A program made the translations under genes and the position numbers. This document shows, in pieces, positions 8,136-17,374 of a DNA stretch of 64,000 nucleotides. Numbering within the stretch: position 1 is the first letter of the stretch; each line of letters starts with the position of its first letter. The stretch comes from Muribaculum sp. (GTDB taxonomy: Bacteria > Bacillota > Clostridia > Lachnospirales > Lachnospiraceae). Where the stretch lies: NCBI GenBank assembly GCA_023663505.1, contig JAMPHH010000014.1, forward strand, positions 8,762-72,761. The letters are read 5' to 3'. The notes under the pieces were generated by a model that was not told the origin of the DNA, did not search any database, and was given only the letters and a program-made list of their open reading frames with translations.

Positions 8136-9485
8136 TTAGAGTCCAAGTACGATTCTCGCTACCGTGCAGTATACGAGCAGGGACAGCGCGTCCACAATGG
8201 TGGTGATGAAGGGGCTCGCCATCACTGCGGGGTCGAAGCCGAGACGTTTCGCACCGATGGGCAAAAGACACCCCACGATCATCGCCATCAAAACCGCCAC
8301 CACGAGAGTCAGGCACACCACAAAAGCAACCAGCACCCCCGTCCTGTCAAATATAATCAATTTGCAAAAGTTGGCAGCAGCAAGGCACAGACCGCACATC
8401 AGCGCCACCCGCACCTCCTTCCACACGACCCCCGGCACGTCTCTGTACTCTATCTCCCCGAGGGAGAGTCCGCGGATAACGGTCACGCTCGCCTGTCCGC
8501 CCGCGTTTCCCCCTGTGTCCATCAGCATGGGAATAAAGGCGATCAGCACCGCACACGCGCTGAGCGCGTCCTCAAATCTGGTCAGTATCGCCCCTGTAAA
8601 CGTGGCGGACACCATCAACAGGAGCAGCCATGGAATCCTCTTTTTGAAGGTCTCCCAGACCGAGGTTCGCATGTAAGGCTTATCACTGGGCACGATAGCA
8701 GCCATCTTCTCCATATCCTCCGTGGTCTCCTCCTCCATAATATCCACGATATCATCAACGGTGATAATGCCCACGAGACGATTCTCATTGTCCACCACGG
8801 GCATCGTCGTAAAATCATATTTCTTAAACCGAGCGGCAACCTCCTCCTGATCCATCAGGGTGCCGATCGCTATGACATTTTCATGCATGATATTGCCGAT
8901 GCGCTCCTGCGGGTCGGATAAAAGCAGATACCTCAGGGCGACCGTCCCGAGAAGCCTTCTCTGATTATCCAGCACATAGCAGACGTTGATAGTCTCGCTG
9001 TCAAGTCCCACATGGCGGATATGCGCGATAGCGTCCTGCACGGTGAAATTCTCCTTAAGATCCACATACTCCACCGTCATGACGCTTCCTGCCGAATCCT
9101 CGGGATAGCGCAGCAAATGATTGATGTCGCGGCGGGTTTCCGCATTGGCGTTCTCCAGTATCTTCGTCACCACGTTCGCGGGCATCTCCTCCAACAGGTC
9201 GGCGGCGTCGTCCGCCATCAGATTGTTGATGATGTTGGCAGTCTCCCTGTCGGACAAAGCGGTGATGATCGTCTGCTGAACGTCAGTCTCCATATAGGAA
9301 AATACATCTGCCGCCAAGTCCTTGGGCAGAATCCGAAACGCGCGGAGAAGCTTCTCCTCCTCCAATTCCTCAAGCAGCGCGGCGGCATCGGCGGAATTCT
9401 CCTCCGCCAGTGATTGGCGCAGCTTGGTATATTGCTTGGACTCCAAAAGCTCCAACAGCTCCTCCAATGTCATCAACTGATCCAT
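8136..9485 (-). CDS. mgtE: Magnesium transporter MgtE
   Basis: A 449-residue Mg2+ channel. The first 130 residues are the superhelical MgtE_N domain (ELLELLESKQYTKLRQSL onward). Two CBS domains follow at about 135-255 (RYPEDSAGSVMTVEYV; LVGIITVDDIVDIMEEE). Five transmembrane helices from about 285 to the C-terminus include the pore signature DTGGNAGGQASVTVIRGL. The upstream frame to 9536 lacks family similarity; the ATG at 9483-9485 has GGGAGG nine bases before it. Only 47 bases separate it from yigZ, leaving no room for an M-box riboswitch. Confidence 0.95.
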   Translation of the reverse strand: MDQLMTLEELLELLESKQYTKLRQSLAEENSADAAALLEELEEEKLLRAFRILPKDLAADVFSYMETDVQQTIITALSDRETANIINNLMADDAADLLEEMPANVVTKILENANAETRRDINHLLRYPEDSAGSVMTVEYVDLKENFTVQDAIAHIRHVGLDSETINVCYVLDNQRRLLGTVALRYLLLSDPQERIGNIMHENVIAIGTLMDQEEVAARFKKYDFTTMPVVDNENRLVGIITVDDIVDIMEEETTEDMEKMAAIVPSDKPYMRTSVWETFKKRIPWLLLLMVSATFTGAILTRFEDALSACAVLIAFIPMLMDTGGNAGGQASVTVIRGLSLGEIEYRDVPGVVWKEVRVALMCGLCLAAANFCKLIIFDRTGVLVAFVVCLTLVVAVLMAMIVGCLLPIGAKRLGFDPAVMASPFITTIVDALSLLVYCTVARIVLGL

Positions 9486-9532
9486 AGCCTTTTCCCTCCC
9501 GATATGACCCTCGCGGCATCTGCTCGCCCAAA

Positions 9533-10177
9533 TCATTCCATAGCCGAACTGTTAGCGTCAATATAATACAATTCCCGCAGCTTGTCTATTTTCGCCTTGC
9601 CGAGGGTGACCTCTGTGAGCTCAGCGCACAGGGACTCAGCGCTCTCGGCGGGGACGATCAGCCTGAGCGTCACATTGTCCGCATAGGAGCTCTCCTGCGG
9701 CTCCAAGCCGTTCTGCCTGAGCAGATAGAGCACCTTGCCCACGCCGTTGTAATCCGTTACCACCTCTATCTCATGCCCTAAGCGCCTGACTCCGATACTG
9801 CAATGGGCAAGCCCCTCCTTGACAGCTTGGGTGTACGCCCGCACCAGTCCTCCCGTTCCCAAGAGCACGCCGCCAAAGTACCGTGTCACCACCACCGCCA
9901 CGTTGCGTATTCCCATTCCCAAAAGCACCTCGAGCATAGGACGTCCCGCGGTTCCCGAAGGCTCCCCGTCATCGCTGCAGCGGGTCAGCTCCCCCCTGTC
10001 GCCGATGACAAGGGCGGAACAGTTATGCTTGGCGTCCCAGTATTTTTTCTTTATTTGCTCAATGAAACGAACCGCTTCCTCCTCCGTCTCACACTTAGCC
10101 ACCGTAGCGATAAAACGGGATTTTTTCTCGACGATCTCTCCCTCGCCGCCCTCCAGAAGCACCTTGTAAGAATCCAT
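9533..10177 (-). CDS. YigZ/IMPACT family protein
   Basis: A 214-residue member of the YigZ/IMPACT (UPF0029) family, whose bacterial role is unsettled though a translation-related function is often proposed. The first domain runs from EKKSRFIATVAKCETEEEA through CSDDGEPSGTAGRPML to VVVTRYFGGVLLGTGGLVRA. The second (DUF1949-type) domain covers the last 75 residues (YNGVGKVLYLLRQNGL). The start at 10175-10177 is where family similarity begins and coincides with the end of the shared leader. It is probably co-transcribed with mgtE. Confidence 0.92.
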   Translation of the reverse strand: MDSYKVLLEGGEGEIVEKKSRFIATVAKCETEEEAVRFIEQIKKKYWDAKHNCSALVIGDRGELTRCSDDGEPSGTAGRPMLEVLLGMGIRNVAVVVTRYFGGVLLGTGGLVRAYTQAVKEGLAHCSIGVRRLGHEIEVVTDYNGVGKVLYLLRQNGLEPQESSYADNVTLRLIVPAESAESLCAELTEVTLGKAKIDKLRELYYIDANSSAME

Positions 10178-10200
10178 AATAATAACCATACCTTTCCGCA
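10175..10200 (-). repeat. Leader repeat upstream of yigZ (copy 2)
   Basis: Matches 3545-3570 upstream of cinA over the 20-base core and its flanks, with at most a base or two different. It ends exactly at the yigZ ATG and again encodes Met-Val-Ile-Ile-Met in frame. The AAAGG ribosome-site candidate is 13 to 15 bases from the chosen ATG, longer than usual in this genome. Confidence 0.75.
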
Positions 10201-10232
10201 ATCCGGAAATTTGGGCGCAGACACAAATTGCC

Positions 10233-10259
10233 GATTGAAAAATCTTTGATTTTTCAATC
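10233..10259. other. Hairpin in the yigZ leader
   Basis: GATTGAAAAAT and ATTTTTCAATC form an 11-bp perfect stem with a 5-base loop, about 55 bases upstream of the yigZ start. It occupies the same relative place as the hairpin before cinA, which supports the two leaders being copies of one element. Confidence 0.6.
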
Positions 10260-10367
10260 TACCCACGCCGCATATCACGAATACGCTTGCGATACAGCAG
10301 TAATAAGCTTAATCTTAGCATATTTAGTCCAAAATGTAAAACAATTCTTAAGACTGGGAATAAAACC

Positions 10368-10396
10368 TTTATTTACAAATTATTTTTTGCTATAAT
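10368..10396 (+). promoter_or_regulatory. Promoter of the penicillin-binding protein gene
   Basis: The -10 TATAAT at 10391-10396 carries an extended TGC just before it. A weak -35 TTTATT lies at 10368-10373 with 17-base spacing. The transcript would have a leader of about 60 bases before the ATG at 10466. Confidence 0.6.
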
Positions 10397-10465
10397 AGAT
10401 ATATATTCTGCAGAGCGGGTATCCTATTTACCCAGACAGCAAGTTTTTTAAGAAAGGCGAATCCT

Positions 10466-13144
10466 ATGAATTATGGTAAGAAAGGTGTCCGCGAAAAACA
10501 AAAGGCACTGAACTCTAAAGCCGGAAAATGGCAAAGAAAATTGATATTGTCCTGCGTGAAATTGATGCTCGTGGCATGTCTCGGCATCGGCATCTGCGGG
10601 GTTGCCGCTGGCATCGGTATATTTCACGGCATTTTGGAGGGAACGCCCAAGATTCGTACCAGTGACGTGATTGCGTCGGGACAGGCGACAATCGTGTATG
10701 ACAGGGAGGGCAACGAGATTGACCAATATGTCAGCACTAACTCCAACCGTATCGAGGTGACGATAGATCAGGTTCCCACGTATTTAGGACAGGCGTTCGT
10801 GGCGATCGAGGACGAGCGTTTCTATCAGCACAACGGCATTGATATGCAGGGTATCGTCCGCGCCGGCTACCAGTTTGTCAAGACCGGCGGCAAGGAGAAG
10901 CAGGGCGCCAGCACCATCACGCAGCAGCTTCTCAAGAATACCGTCTTCACCTCATGGACTGAGGAGGGGGACAATATGATCAAGTCGGTCAAGCGTAAGA
11001 TTCAGGAGCAGTACCTTGCCCAAGAGCTGACCAAGAACTCCACCAAGGACGAGGTGCTCCTGCGCTATATGAACGCCATCAACCTGGGACAGAACACCTT
11101 GGGGGTGGAAGCGGCGTCGCTACGGTATTTTGGCAAGACCTGCTCCGAGCTCACCATCTCGGAGAGCGCGGTCATCGCCAGTATCACCCAGAACCCTTCC
11201 GCCAAAAACCCGATCCGCTATCCCGAGAACAACAAGGAGCGCCGCAAAACATGTCTGGACAATATGAAGCGGCTGGGCTTCATCACGGAGGACGAGTATG
11301 ACGAGGCGATTGCGGACACGGACGCCGTGTACGAGCGCATCAGTATGCATGACGTGGACTTCAAGGTGGCGGACAGCACCTCAGGCTCTTATTTCTCTGA
11401 CGCGGTATACGAGCAGGTGCTGAAGGATCTGGTCGCCGCGGGCTATCCCGAGGTCACCGCGGAATATATGATGTCCTCCGGCGGACTGCGTATCGACTCC
11501 ACCTTAGACCCCAAGATTCAGCGCATAGCCGACGAGGAATTCGCCAACGAGGACAACTATAACGCCGGAGTGCACTGGTATCTGAGCTACGCCCTGACCA
11601 TCACGGACACCAACGAGGAGAGGCACAATTACAGCAAGGAAAATATGATGAGCTGGTATAAGGAGAATAAGGACAAGAACTTTAACCTGATCTTCTCCTC
11701 ACAGGACGACGCCTATGAAGCAATCAATATCTACCGCGCCGCAATGATGGAGGAGCTTGGCATGGACGCCGAATCCGACAGCTTTACCGAGAGCATCTCC
11801 ATGACAGCACAGCCACAGGCGGCTATGGTCATAGAGGATCAGACATCAGGCTACGTGGTCGCCATGGTAGGCGGTCGCGGCGCCAAGGAGGGACGACGCA
11901 CGCTCAACCGCGCCACCTCCGCGGGCAGCTCCCCCGGCTCCACCTTCAAGGTAGTGGCAGTCTTTGCACCCGCCTTGGACGCCAACGGACAGACACTCGC
12001 CACCGTCTACAACGACGCTCCCTTCAACTATGACAACGGCACGCCTGTCAACAACTGGTATGACGAGGAAAAGGTAGGCTGGAAGGGCATCTGCTCTATC
12101 CGCTATGCGATCGAGCAATCGCTAAATATTATATCCGTCAAGGCGTTTACCGTGTTGACTCCCCAGTTGGGCTATGATTATCTGATCAACTTCGGTTTCA
12201 CCACACTCACGGACGGCGAGTGGATCGGCGACCAATGGTTCTCCGACGTACAGCAGCCCACCGCGATCGGCGGTATCACCCACGGCGTAAGCCCTTACGA
12301 GCTAAACGCCGCCTATGCCTCCATAGCAAACCTTGGCACCTATATGGAGCCAAAGCTCTACACCAGAGTGACTGACGCGGACGGCAATGTCATACTTGAC
12401 AACACCACTCCAAAGAGCCGACAGGTGCTCAAGGAGACCACTGCCTTTCTCCTGACGGACGCCATGACGGACGTGGTGACCAAGGGTACCGGCGCCAGAT
12501 GTAATTTTAACCCCAACATGGCGATCGCGGGCAAGACGGGAACCTCCCAAAAATACCAAGATGTGTGGTTCGCCGGCTTCACTCCCTATTACACGGCGAC
12601 TGTGTGGGCAGGCTATGACAATAATGTGACCCTTAAGAATAACGGAGAGAGAGATGTCGCCAAGAACCTCTGGAAATCTGTTATGAAAAGAATCCACGAG
12701 GAGCTGCCCAACACAACCTTCCCGATTCCCGAGGGCTTGGTACAGACGCAGATCTGCTCCAAATCCGGCAAGCTCCCCACCCCCGGTCTCTGTGCGGAGC
12801 AGGGCTGCGTGGTGACGGAATACTTCGCCGTGGGCACAGAGCCCACGGAGCTGTGTGATATCCATTATCAGGGACGCATCTGTGGTTACAGCGGACTGAT
12901 AGCCACTCCGCAATGCCCCTTCGCATACGAGGGCGTAGCAACCCTTGCGCTGCCGGAATATCCCGCGCTGATCAAGGGCTCTACCACCATCGTTACCAAT
13001 CCCGACGGGACGCAGAGCGTTATGGCTCCCAACACGTCCAACCGCTGTTCCCATGATGAGCTGTTCTTCCTTAATCCTGATGCAGATGCGATCATCAATC
13101 AGCAGCAATGGGAGATCAACCAACGGGGCGGCGGGGACGATTAG
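10466..13144 (+). CDS. Class A penicillin-binding protein (PBP1A-type transglycosylase/transpeptidase)
   Basis: An 892-residue bifunctional peptidoglycan synthase. A short basic cytoplasmic tail precedes one membrane anchor at about residues 27-52. The GT51 glycosyltransferase domain has its catalytic Glu in AIEDERFYQHNG (about 114) and the conserved GASTITQQLLKN. The transpeptidase domain has SxxK as STFK at about 492, SLN at about 552 and KTGT at about 689. A cysteine-bearing C-terminal tail of some 120 residues (SKSGKLPTPGLC ... CDIHYQGRICGYSGL) is typical of clostridial PBP1A. It stands alone on the plus strand between its own promoter and a strong terminator. Confidence 0.95.
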   Translation: MNYGKKGVREKQKALNSKAGKWQRKLILSCVKLMLVACLGIGICGVAAGIGIFHGILEGTPKIRTSDVIASGQATIVYDREGNEIDQYVSTNSNRIEVTIDQVPTYLGQAFVAIEDERFYQHNGIDMQGIVRAGYQFVKTGGKEKQGASTITQQLLKNTVFTSWTEEGDNMIKSVKRKIQEQYLAQELTKNSTKDEVLLRYMNAINLGQNTLGVEAASLRYFGKTCSELTISESAVIASITQNPSAKNPIRYPENNKERRKTCLDNMKRLGFITEDEYDEAIADTDAVYERISMHDVDFKVADSTSGSYFSDAVYEQVLKDLVAAGYPEVTAEYMMSSGGLRIDSTLDPKIQRIADEEFANEDNYNAGVHWYLSYALTITDTNEERHNYSKENMMSWYKENKDKNFNLIFSSQDDAYEAINIYRAAMMEELGMDAESDSFTESISMTAQPQAAMVIEDQTSGYVVAMVGGRGAKEGRRTLNRATSAGSSPGSTFKVVAVFAPALDANGQTLATVYNDAPFNYDNGTPVNNWYDEEKVGWKGICSIRYAIEQSLNIISVKAFTVLTPQLGYDYLINFGFTTLTDGEWIGDQWFSDVQQPTAIGGITHGVSPYELNAAYASIANLGTYMEPKLYTRVTDADGNVILDNTTPKSRQVLKETTAFLLTDAMTDVVTKGTGARCNFNPNMAIAGKTGTSQKYQDVWFAGFTPYYTATVWAGYDNNVTLKNNGERDVAKNLWKSVMKRIHEELPNTTFPIPEGLVQTQICSKSGKLPTPGLCAEQGCVVTEYFAVGTEPTELCDIHYQGRICGYSGLIATPQCPFAYEGVATLALPEYPALIKGSTTIVTNPDGTQSVMAPNTSNRCSHDELFFLNPDADAIINQQQWEINQRGGGDD

Positions 13145-13217
13145 TCAACAACCCTGCACACAGAGCATCGAAACTCTATGCACCCGTTAGAAGCGTGCGC
13201 CGTATGGCGCACCACAG

Positions 13218-13253
13218 AAAAACCCGAACGGCAATCTGCTGTTCGGGTTTTCT
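13218..13253. terminator. Bidirectional terminator after the PBP gene
   Basis: AAAAACCCGAAC pairs with GTTCGGGTTTT around an 11-base loop. Thymine tracts follow on both strands, so it can end the rightward PBP transcript and the leftward Opp transcript. It also marks the change from GC-richer housekeeping DNA to the AT-rich region on the right. Confidence 0.85.
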
Positions 13254-13289
13254 TAACTAATCATTTGGGGCACATATCTTTCTGATTAT

Positions 13290-13499
13290 TTATTGTCGGC
13301 TTTCAAAATGATAGTGATTCCCTATATTATCCCACATATCAAAGCTACATTCCCAAAGATTGTACGTGATATGCTTAATTTGAGGATGAAAATTAAAGTC
13401 TGTGATATAATTTATCTCTTCTCCGTTTAATTTTCCTTTTCGTGCGCTTATATATTGTTTTAATTCATTTGGGTACATTGATGTTTTCTTCCTATACAT
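13290..13499 (-). CDS. Small hypothetical protein after OppA
   Basis: A 69-residue basic protein (MYRKKTSMYPNELKQYISAR ...) whose ATG overlaps the oppA stop (TAATG), which argues for translational coupling. It has no signal peptide or membrane segment, and the C-terminal half is aromatic and His-rich (YNLWECSFDMWDNIGNHYHF). No family recognised. It may be a real tail gene of the transporter operon or a chance frame. Confidence 0.45.
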   Translation of the reverse strand: MYRKKTSMYPNELKQYISARKGKLNGEEINYITDFNFHPQIKHITYNLWECSFDMWDNIGNHYHFESRQ

Positions 13500-15154
13500 T
13501 ATTCTGTAACAAGATCGGCGTACTTGTAACGTGTCAACCCTCTTGATGGATCGATCACTCTGTTGGTAATCTTAGGATTCACGAGGTTTATGGACTCTCT
13601 TGCCAAAACTGGCACTCCCCAAAAATACTCTGACACAAGCACCCGTTCCGCCTCATGCATCAACTCAAAACGCTTTTGGGTATCTGTCTCCAGCATGGAT
13701 TGATTCATAAGCTCATCATATTTCTCACATGATGTTCCATTATCATTATACGTGTCGGTACTCATATACATTGCAAGATATGAGAATGGATCAGCAAAGT
13801 CCGCCGTCCACTGCATGCGACACAATTCAAAATCTCCCGCACGCCTGTCTGCAACATTCACCTGATATTCCTGTGCTTCAAGCTGTATCTCAATGCCAAG
13901 TTTTTCTTTCCACTGTGCTTGCAGTGCCTGTGCAATATCAGATTCCAACTGTTGGCTCGGATATTTATAGGTAACCGTAGGAAATCCATCACCGTCAGGA
14001 TAGCCTGCCTCTGCCAGCAGCTCCTTTGCTCTTTCAGGATCATAGGCGAGAAGTTCACCACCTGCCTCCTCAGCCCATGTCTTTCCACTCGCTTTTGACA
14101 CAAGCTTAGGCGCTACAAAGAAAGTTGATCCTATATAATTTGCGCCACACGCCGTTGCAACGGCGTCACGGTCAACACTTATCGCAAACGCCTCTCTTAC
14201 CCTGATATCATCAAAAGGCGGCTCCGTAATATCAAAAAGCTCATAGTTTGAGACAATTGTATCCGTTATATAAAGATCGTCCTTTCCCTCATATTCCTCG
14301 AGCACAGTATAATCCGCGGACGCCACATCCAACTCACCCGTTTTATAAGCGTTTATAATTGCCTGTGTGTCATCCATAACCATATGTTTTATTTCATCAA
14401 GCTTTATCTCGTCTGCTAAAACATAGTCCGCATTTCTTTTGAATACAAAATATTGGCTTGGTACATACTCTGCCATGTAGAAGGGTCCGCAGCTTACCAA
14501 GGCCTCCAGATCCTCACCCATAGCCCACGAGCCATTTGTTTCTGTCTGCAGGGTTCTGTGAGTTGGTGTGTATACTGGAAGCGCAAGCATATCCATAAAG
14601 TACGGTGTTGTGGATACAAGCGTAAACTTTATCGTCTTTTCATCAACACACTCTACGCCAAGCTTGTTCATATCCGCTCCGTTATTATATATATCACTTG
14701 CTCCCATAATGGAAAAGAGCATTGATGAATAGCCGTTTCCACACGAGGGATCAAGTGCTCTTGTAATAGTGTTGTAGAAATCCTGAGATGTGAGTGCGTC
14801 ACCATTGTTCCAATTTGCATTCTCCCTGATATGGAAAGTAAATTCCGTCATATCGTCATTGATATCAACACTCTCTGCTGCAATGTACTTGTATGAGCCG
14901 TCCTCTGCAAGCTCCACAAGCGGTGCAGTTGCGTATGCGTTATAATACCACCACCAGTAGCCTACGTTTCCTGCGGCATCCAGCGTGCCATCCTCTGGTG
15001 ATGTATAGGTTGTAATCACCTTATAGGTTGTCCCGTCTGCCGCCTGTGACGCCTTTGAACTTGACGATTCCTTTGTGCCTGCACATGCACTAAGCCCGAC
15101 CACTATAGATGAGGTCAGTACCAATGCCACAATCTTCTTCCATAATCTTTTCAT
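13499..15154 (-). CDS. Peptide ABC transporter substrate-binding lipoprotein (OppA/DppA family)
   Basis: A 551-residue lipoprotein that would capture oligopeptides outside the membrane. A basic N-terminus, a hydrophobic core and the lipobox GLSAC at about residue 25 are followed by a Ser-rich linker. SBP family 5 features include DDMTEFTFHIRENANWNNGD, VREAFAISVDRDAVA and FELCRMQWTADFADPFSYL. I prefer the ATG at 15152-15154, eight bases after AGGAGG. It is the last major gene of the oppBCDFA order, the reverse of the more common oppA-first layout. Confidence 0.93.
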   Translation of the reverse strand: MKRLWKKIVALVLTSSIVVGLSACAGTKESSSSKASQAADGTTYKVITTYTSPEDGTLDAAGNVGYWWWYYNAYATAPLVELAEDGSYKYIAAESVDINDDMTEFTFHIRENANWNNGDALTSQDFYNTITRALDPSCGNGYSSMLFSIMGASDIYNNGADMNKLGVECVDEKTIKFTLVSTTPYFMDMLALPVYTPTHRTLQTETNGSWAMGEDLEALVSCGPFYMAEYVPSQYFVFKRNADYVLADEIKLDEIKHMVMDDTQAIINAYKTGELDVASADYTVLEEYEGKDDLYITDTIVSNYELFDITEPPFDDIRVREAFAISVDRDAVATACGANYIGSTFFVAPKLVSKASGKTWAEEAGGELLAYDPERAKELLAEAGYPDGDGFPTVTYKYPSQQLESDIAQALQAQWKEKLGIEIQLEAQEYQVNVADRRAGDFELCRMQWTADFADPFSYLAMYMSTDTYNDNGTSCEKYDELMNQSMLETDTQKRFELMHEAERVLVSEYFWGVPVLARESINLVNPKITNRVIDPSRGLTRYKYADLVTE

Positions 15155-15204
15155 AAACATTACCTCCTCAGCTTTATTTTATGTAAACCCGCAACGGGAA
15201 AACA

Positions 15205-16260
15205 TCACACTGCGTTTTGCTTTTTTCCAATTAAAGGCTCTATACTTATATTCTCGCGTTGTCTTAAATAACGAGGCGAATAGAGATAGCACGCAACCTG
15301 CCTGTCATCCACGTTAAAAGTGGCAGGCATTTGATTAAAACACTCTGATACCGCATAAGGACATCTGGTGTTAAACGGACAGCCTTTAGGCGGATTAATT
15401 GGGCTTGGTATTTCACCTTCAAGCAGAATCCTCTTCTTGTTTCTGGCCATATTTGGATCAGGTATGGGCTCCGCCGACAGGAGTGCTTTTGAGTATGGAT
15501 GAAGCGGTTTTCTGTATACATCGTTTGACTTTCCCATCTCAACCATATGCCCCAGATACATAACACCTATCCGATGGCTGATATGTTTAACCATTCCCAG
15601 ATCATGCGCAATAAAGAGATAGCTGATGCCTCTTTCCTTCTGTATCCTTTCCAGAAGATTAATTACCTGCGCCTGTATTGAAACATCAAGCGCGGAAATC
15701 GGCTCGTCACACACTATAAATTCAGGATCTAACGCAAGAGTTCTTGCTATTCCGATACGCTGCCTCTGACCTCCCGAAAACTCATGAGGATAGCGACGTA
15801 TATGGTCAGGCTTCAAGCCCACTGTTTCCAAGAGCTCCTGCACTCTTTTTGCCCGCTGCGACGGCGTATACAGATCATGGATCTCCATAGGCTCACCTAT
15901 GATTTCTCCCACTGTAAAACGCGGATTGAGCGACGCATAAGGGTCTTGAAATATCATCTGGAGTTTTCGCCTATATGGAAGCATTCGCTTTCTTGAAAGC
16001 TTTGATATATCCTCTCCATTGAAATATATATTTCCTCTTGTCGGCTCATATATTCTCAGTATTGTGCGTCCCAGACTGCTCTTTCCACAGCCCGATTCAC
16101 CTACAAGCCCCAATGTCTCCCCTTTTTCTATTTGAAATGAAATATCATTCACAGCCTGCACCATTTGTGGCGGTTTAAAGCCTCTGTTTACTTGGAAAAA
16201 CTTGCATAAGTTTTTTACCTCCAAGACGGTATCCCTATGATCATCAACAGTATTTTTCAT
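15205..16260 (-). CDS. Oligopeptide ABC transporter ATPase OppF/DppF
   Basis: A 351-residue ATPase. Walker A is GESGCGKSSLG at about residue 55, the ABC signature FSGGQRQRIGIARTL is at about 155 and Walker B is FIVCDEPISALD. The C-terminal oligopeptide/dipeptide domain carries a CPFNTRCPYAVSEC cluster, consistent with the 4Fe-4S site of these ATPases. The ATG at 16258-16260 lies eight bases after GAGGAGAGG and is preferred to the GTG at 16269. It is paired with the OppD-type ATPase upstream. Confidence 0.94.
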   Translation of the reverse strand: MKNTVDDHRDTVLEVKNLCKFFQVNRGFKPPQMVQAVNDISFQIEKGETLGLVGESGCGKSSLGRTILRIYEPTRGNIYFNGEDISKLSRKRMLPYRRKLQMIFQDPYASLNPRFTVGEIIGEPMEIHDLYTPSQRAKRVQELLETVGLKPDHIRRYPHEFSGGQRQRIGIARTLALDPEFIVCDEPISALDVSIQAQVINLLERIQKERGISYLFIAHDLGMVKHISHRIGVMYLGHMVEMGKSNDVYRKPLHPYSKALLSAEPIPDPNMARNKKRILLEGEIPSPINPPKGCPFNTRCPYAVSECFNQMPATFNVDDRQVACYLYSPRYLRQRENISIEPLIGKKQNAV

Positions 16261-16265
16261 TAGAC

Positions 16266-17342
16266 TCACCTCTCCTCATGCTTACCTTTTCCGACTTTTA
16301 CCGCTATAGCCTCTATGGTCTTTCCAACTGTGATAAGCGACTCATCCATATTTTCAAGCCAACATCTGCAAAAATGCGTCTTGGTATATGTAGTTACCGG
16401 AGATTCCTGAACAGCACATATTTTCATAGCATACGGGCATCTTGCCATAAATGCACAACCCCCCGGAAGATTGGTCAAATCAGGCGGCGTACCCGGAATA
16501 GGCACCAATGTTTCCTCATCGTCCTTTTCCGAGTTATTAATGCTATTGAGGAGTCCCTTTGTATATGGGTGTTTTGATTCATAAAAAATCTCATCCGTTG
16601 TACCCTCCTCAACAATCTGCCCCGCATACATAATTGCGATACGGTCACACATAGTAGCAACCACACCAAGGTCATGCGTTATCATTATTACGCTTGCTCC
16701 CGATTCCCGCGTGATTTTCTGCAAAAGCTCCAGTATTTGTGCCTGCACAGTAACATCAAGCGCCGTAGTCGGCTCGTCAGCAATTATGAGCTTAGGATTA
16801 CATGCAAGAGCAGCCGCAATGATAATACGCTGACGCATACCACCAGAAAATTCAAACGGATACTGGTCAAGGCGTTTTTCGGGACTAGGTATACCCACCT
16901 GACGCATCAGCTCGACCGCCCGCTGTCGAGCTTCCTTCCTGTTGCACCTCGTATGTGTTATTATTCCTTCTGTAAGCTGCGTACCAATCTTCAATATAGG
17001 ATTTAAGAAGGTCATCGGATCCTGAAATATCATGCCAATTTCATTTCCACGGATGGAACGCATCATCCTCTGATATTCCTTTTTCTCCTTTTTGTCTGTG
17101 TAGTTTGGAGATATGTCTTTTCCGTTGAATTTTATCGTGCCGTTTACTACCCTGCCATTACTTGCGAGAAGTCCCATAAGAGTGAGCATTCCCTGACTTT
17201 TTCCAGATCCTGACTCGCCCACTATGCCAAGTATCTCTCCCTCCGCAAGCTTATAGGACACATCTCTCACCGCCTGAACAGTACCGTTTGGCGTAGCAAA
17301 TTCAGTTGTTAAATGCTCTATTTCCAATAAATTATTATCCAT
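16266..17342 (-). CDS. Oligopeptide ABC transporter ATPase OppD/DppD
   Basis: A 358-residue ATPase. Walker A is GESGSGKSQGM, the signature is FSGGMRQRIIIAAAL and Walker B is LIIADEPTTALD. The C-terminal extension has CAFMARCPYAMKIC, the cysteine motif of peptide-type ATPases. It would energise uptake with OppF. The stop sits six bases before the oppF start. Confidence 0.94.
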   Translation of the reverse strand: MDNNLLEIEHLTTEFATPNGTVQAVRDVSYKLAEGEILGIVGESGSGKSQGMLTLMGLLASNGRVVNGTIKFNGKDISPNYTDKKEKKEYQRMMRSIRGNEIGMIFQDPMTFLNPILKIGTQLTEGIITHTRCNRKEARQRAVELMRQVGIPSPEKRLDQYPFEFSGGMRQRIIIAAALACNPKLIIADEPTTALDVTVQAQILELLQKITRESGASVIMITHDLGVVATMCDRIAIMYAGQIVEEGTTDEIFYESKHPYTKGLLNSINNSEKDDEETLVPIPGTPPDLTNLPGGCAFMARCPYAMKICAVQESPVTTYTKTHFCRCWLENMDESLITVGKTIEAIAVKVGKGKHEER

Positions 17343-17374
17343 TACAACCACCCTTTCCCGAGCAAACTGCGCTG

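Noticed and set aside
8136..9532. M-box magnesium riboswitch before mgtE
   Set aside because: Only 47 bases separate yigZ and mgtE and no M-box core is visible there.
12302..13123. 273-codon frame antisense to the PBP gene
   Set aside because: Shadow of a GC-rich coding region with all PBP motifs on the other strand.
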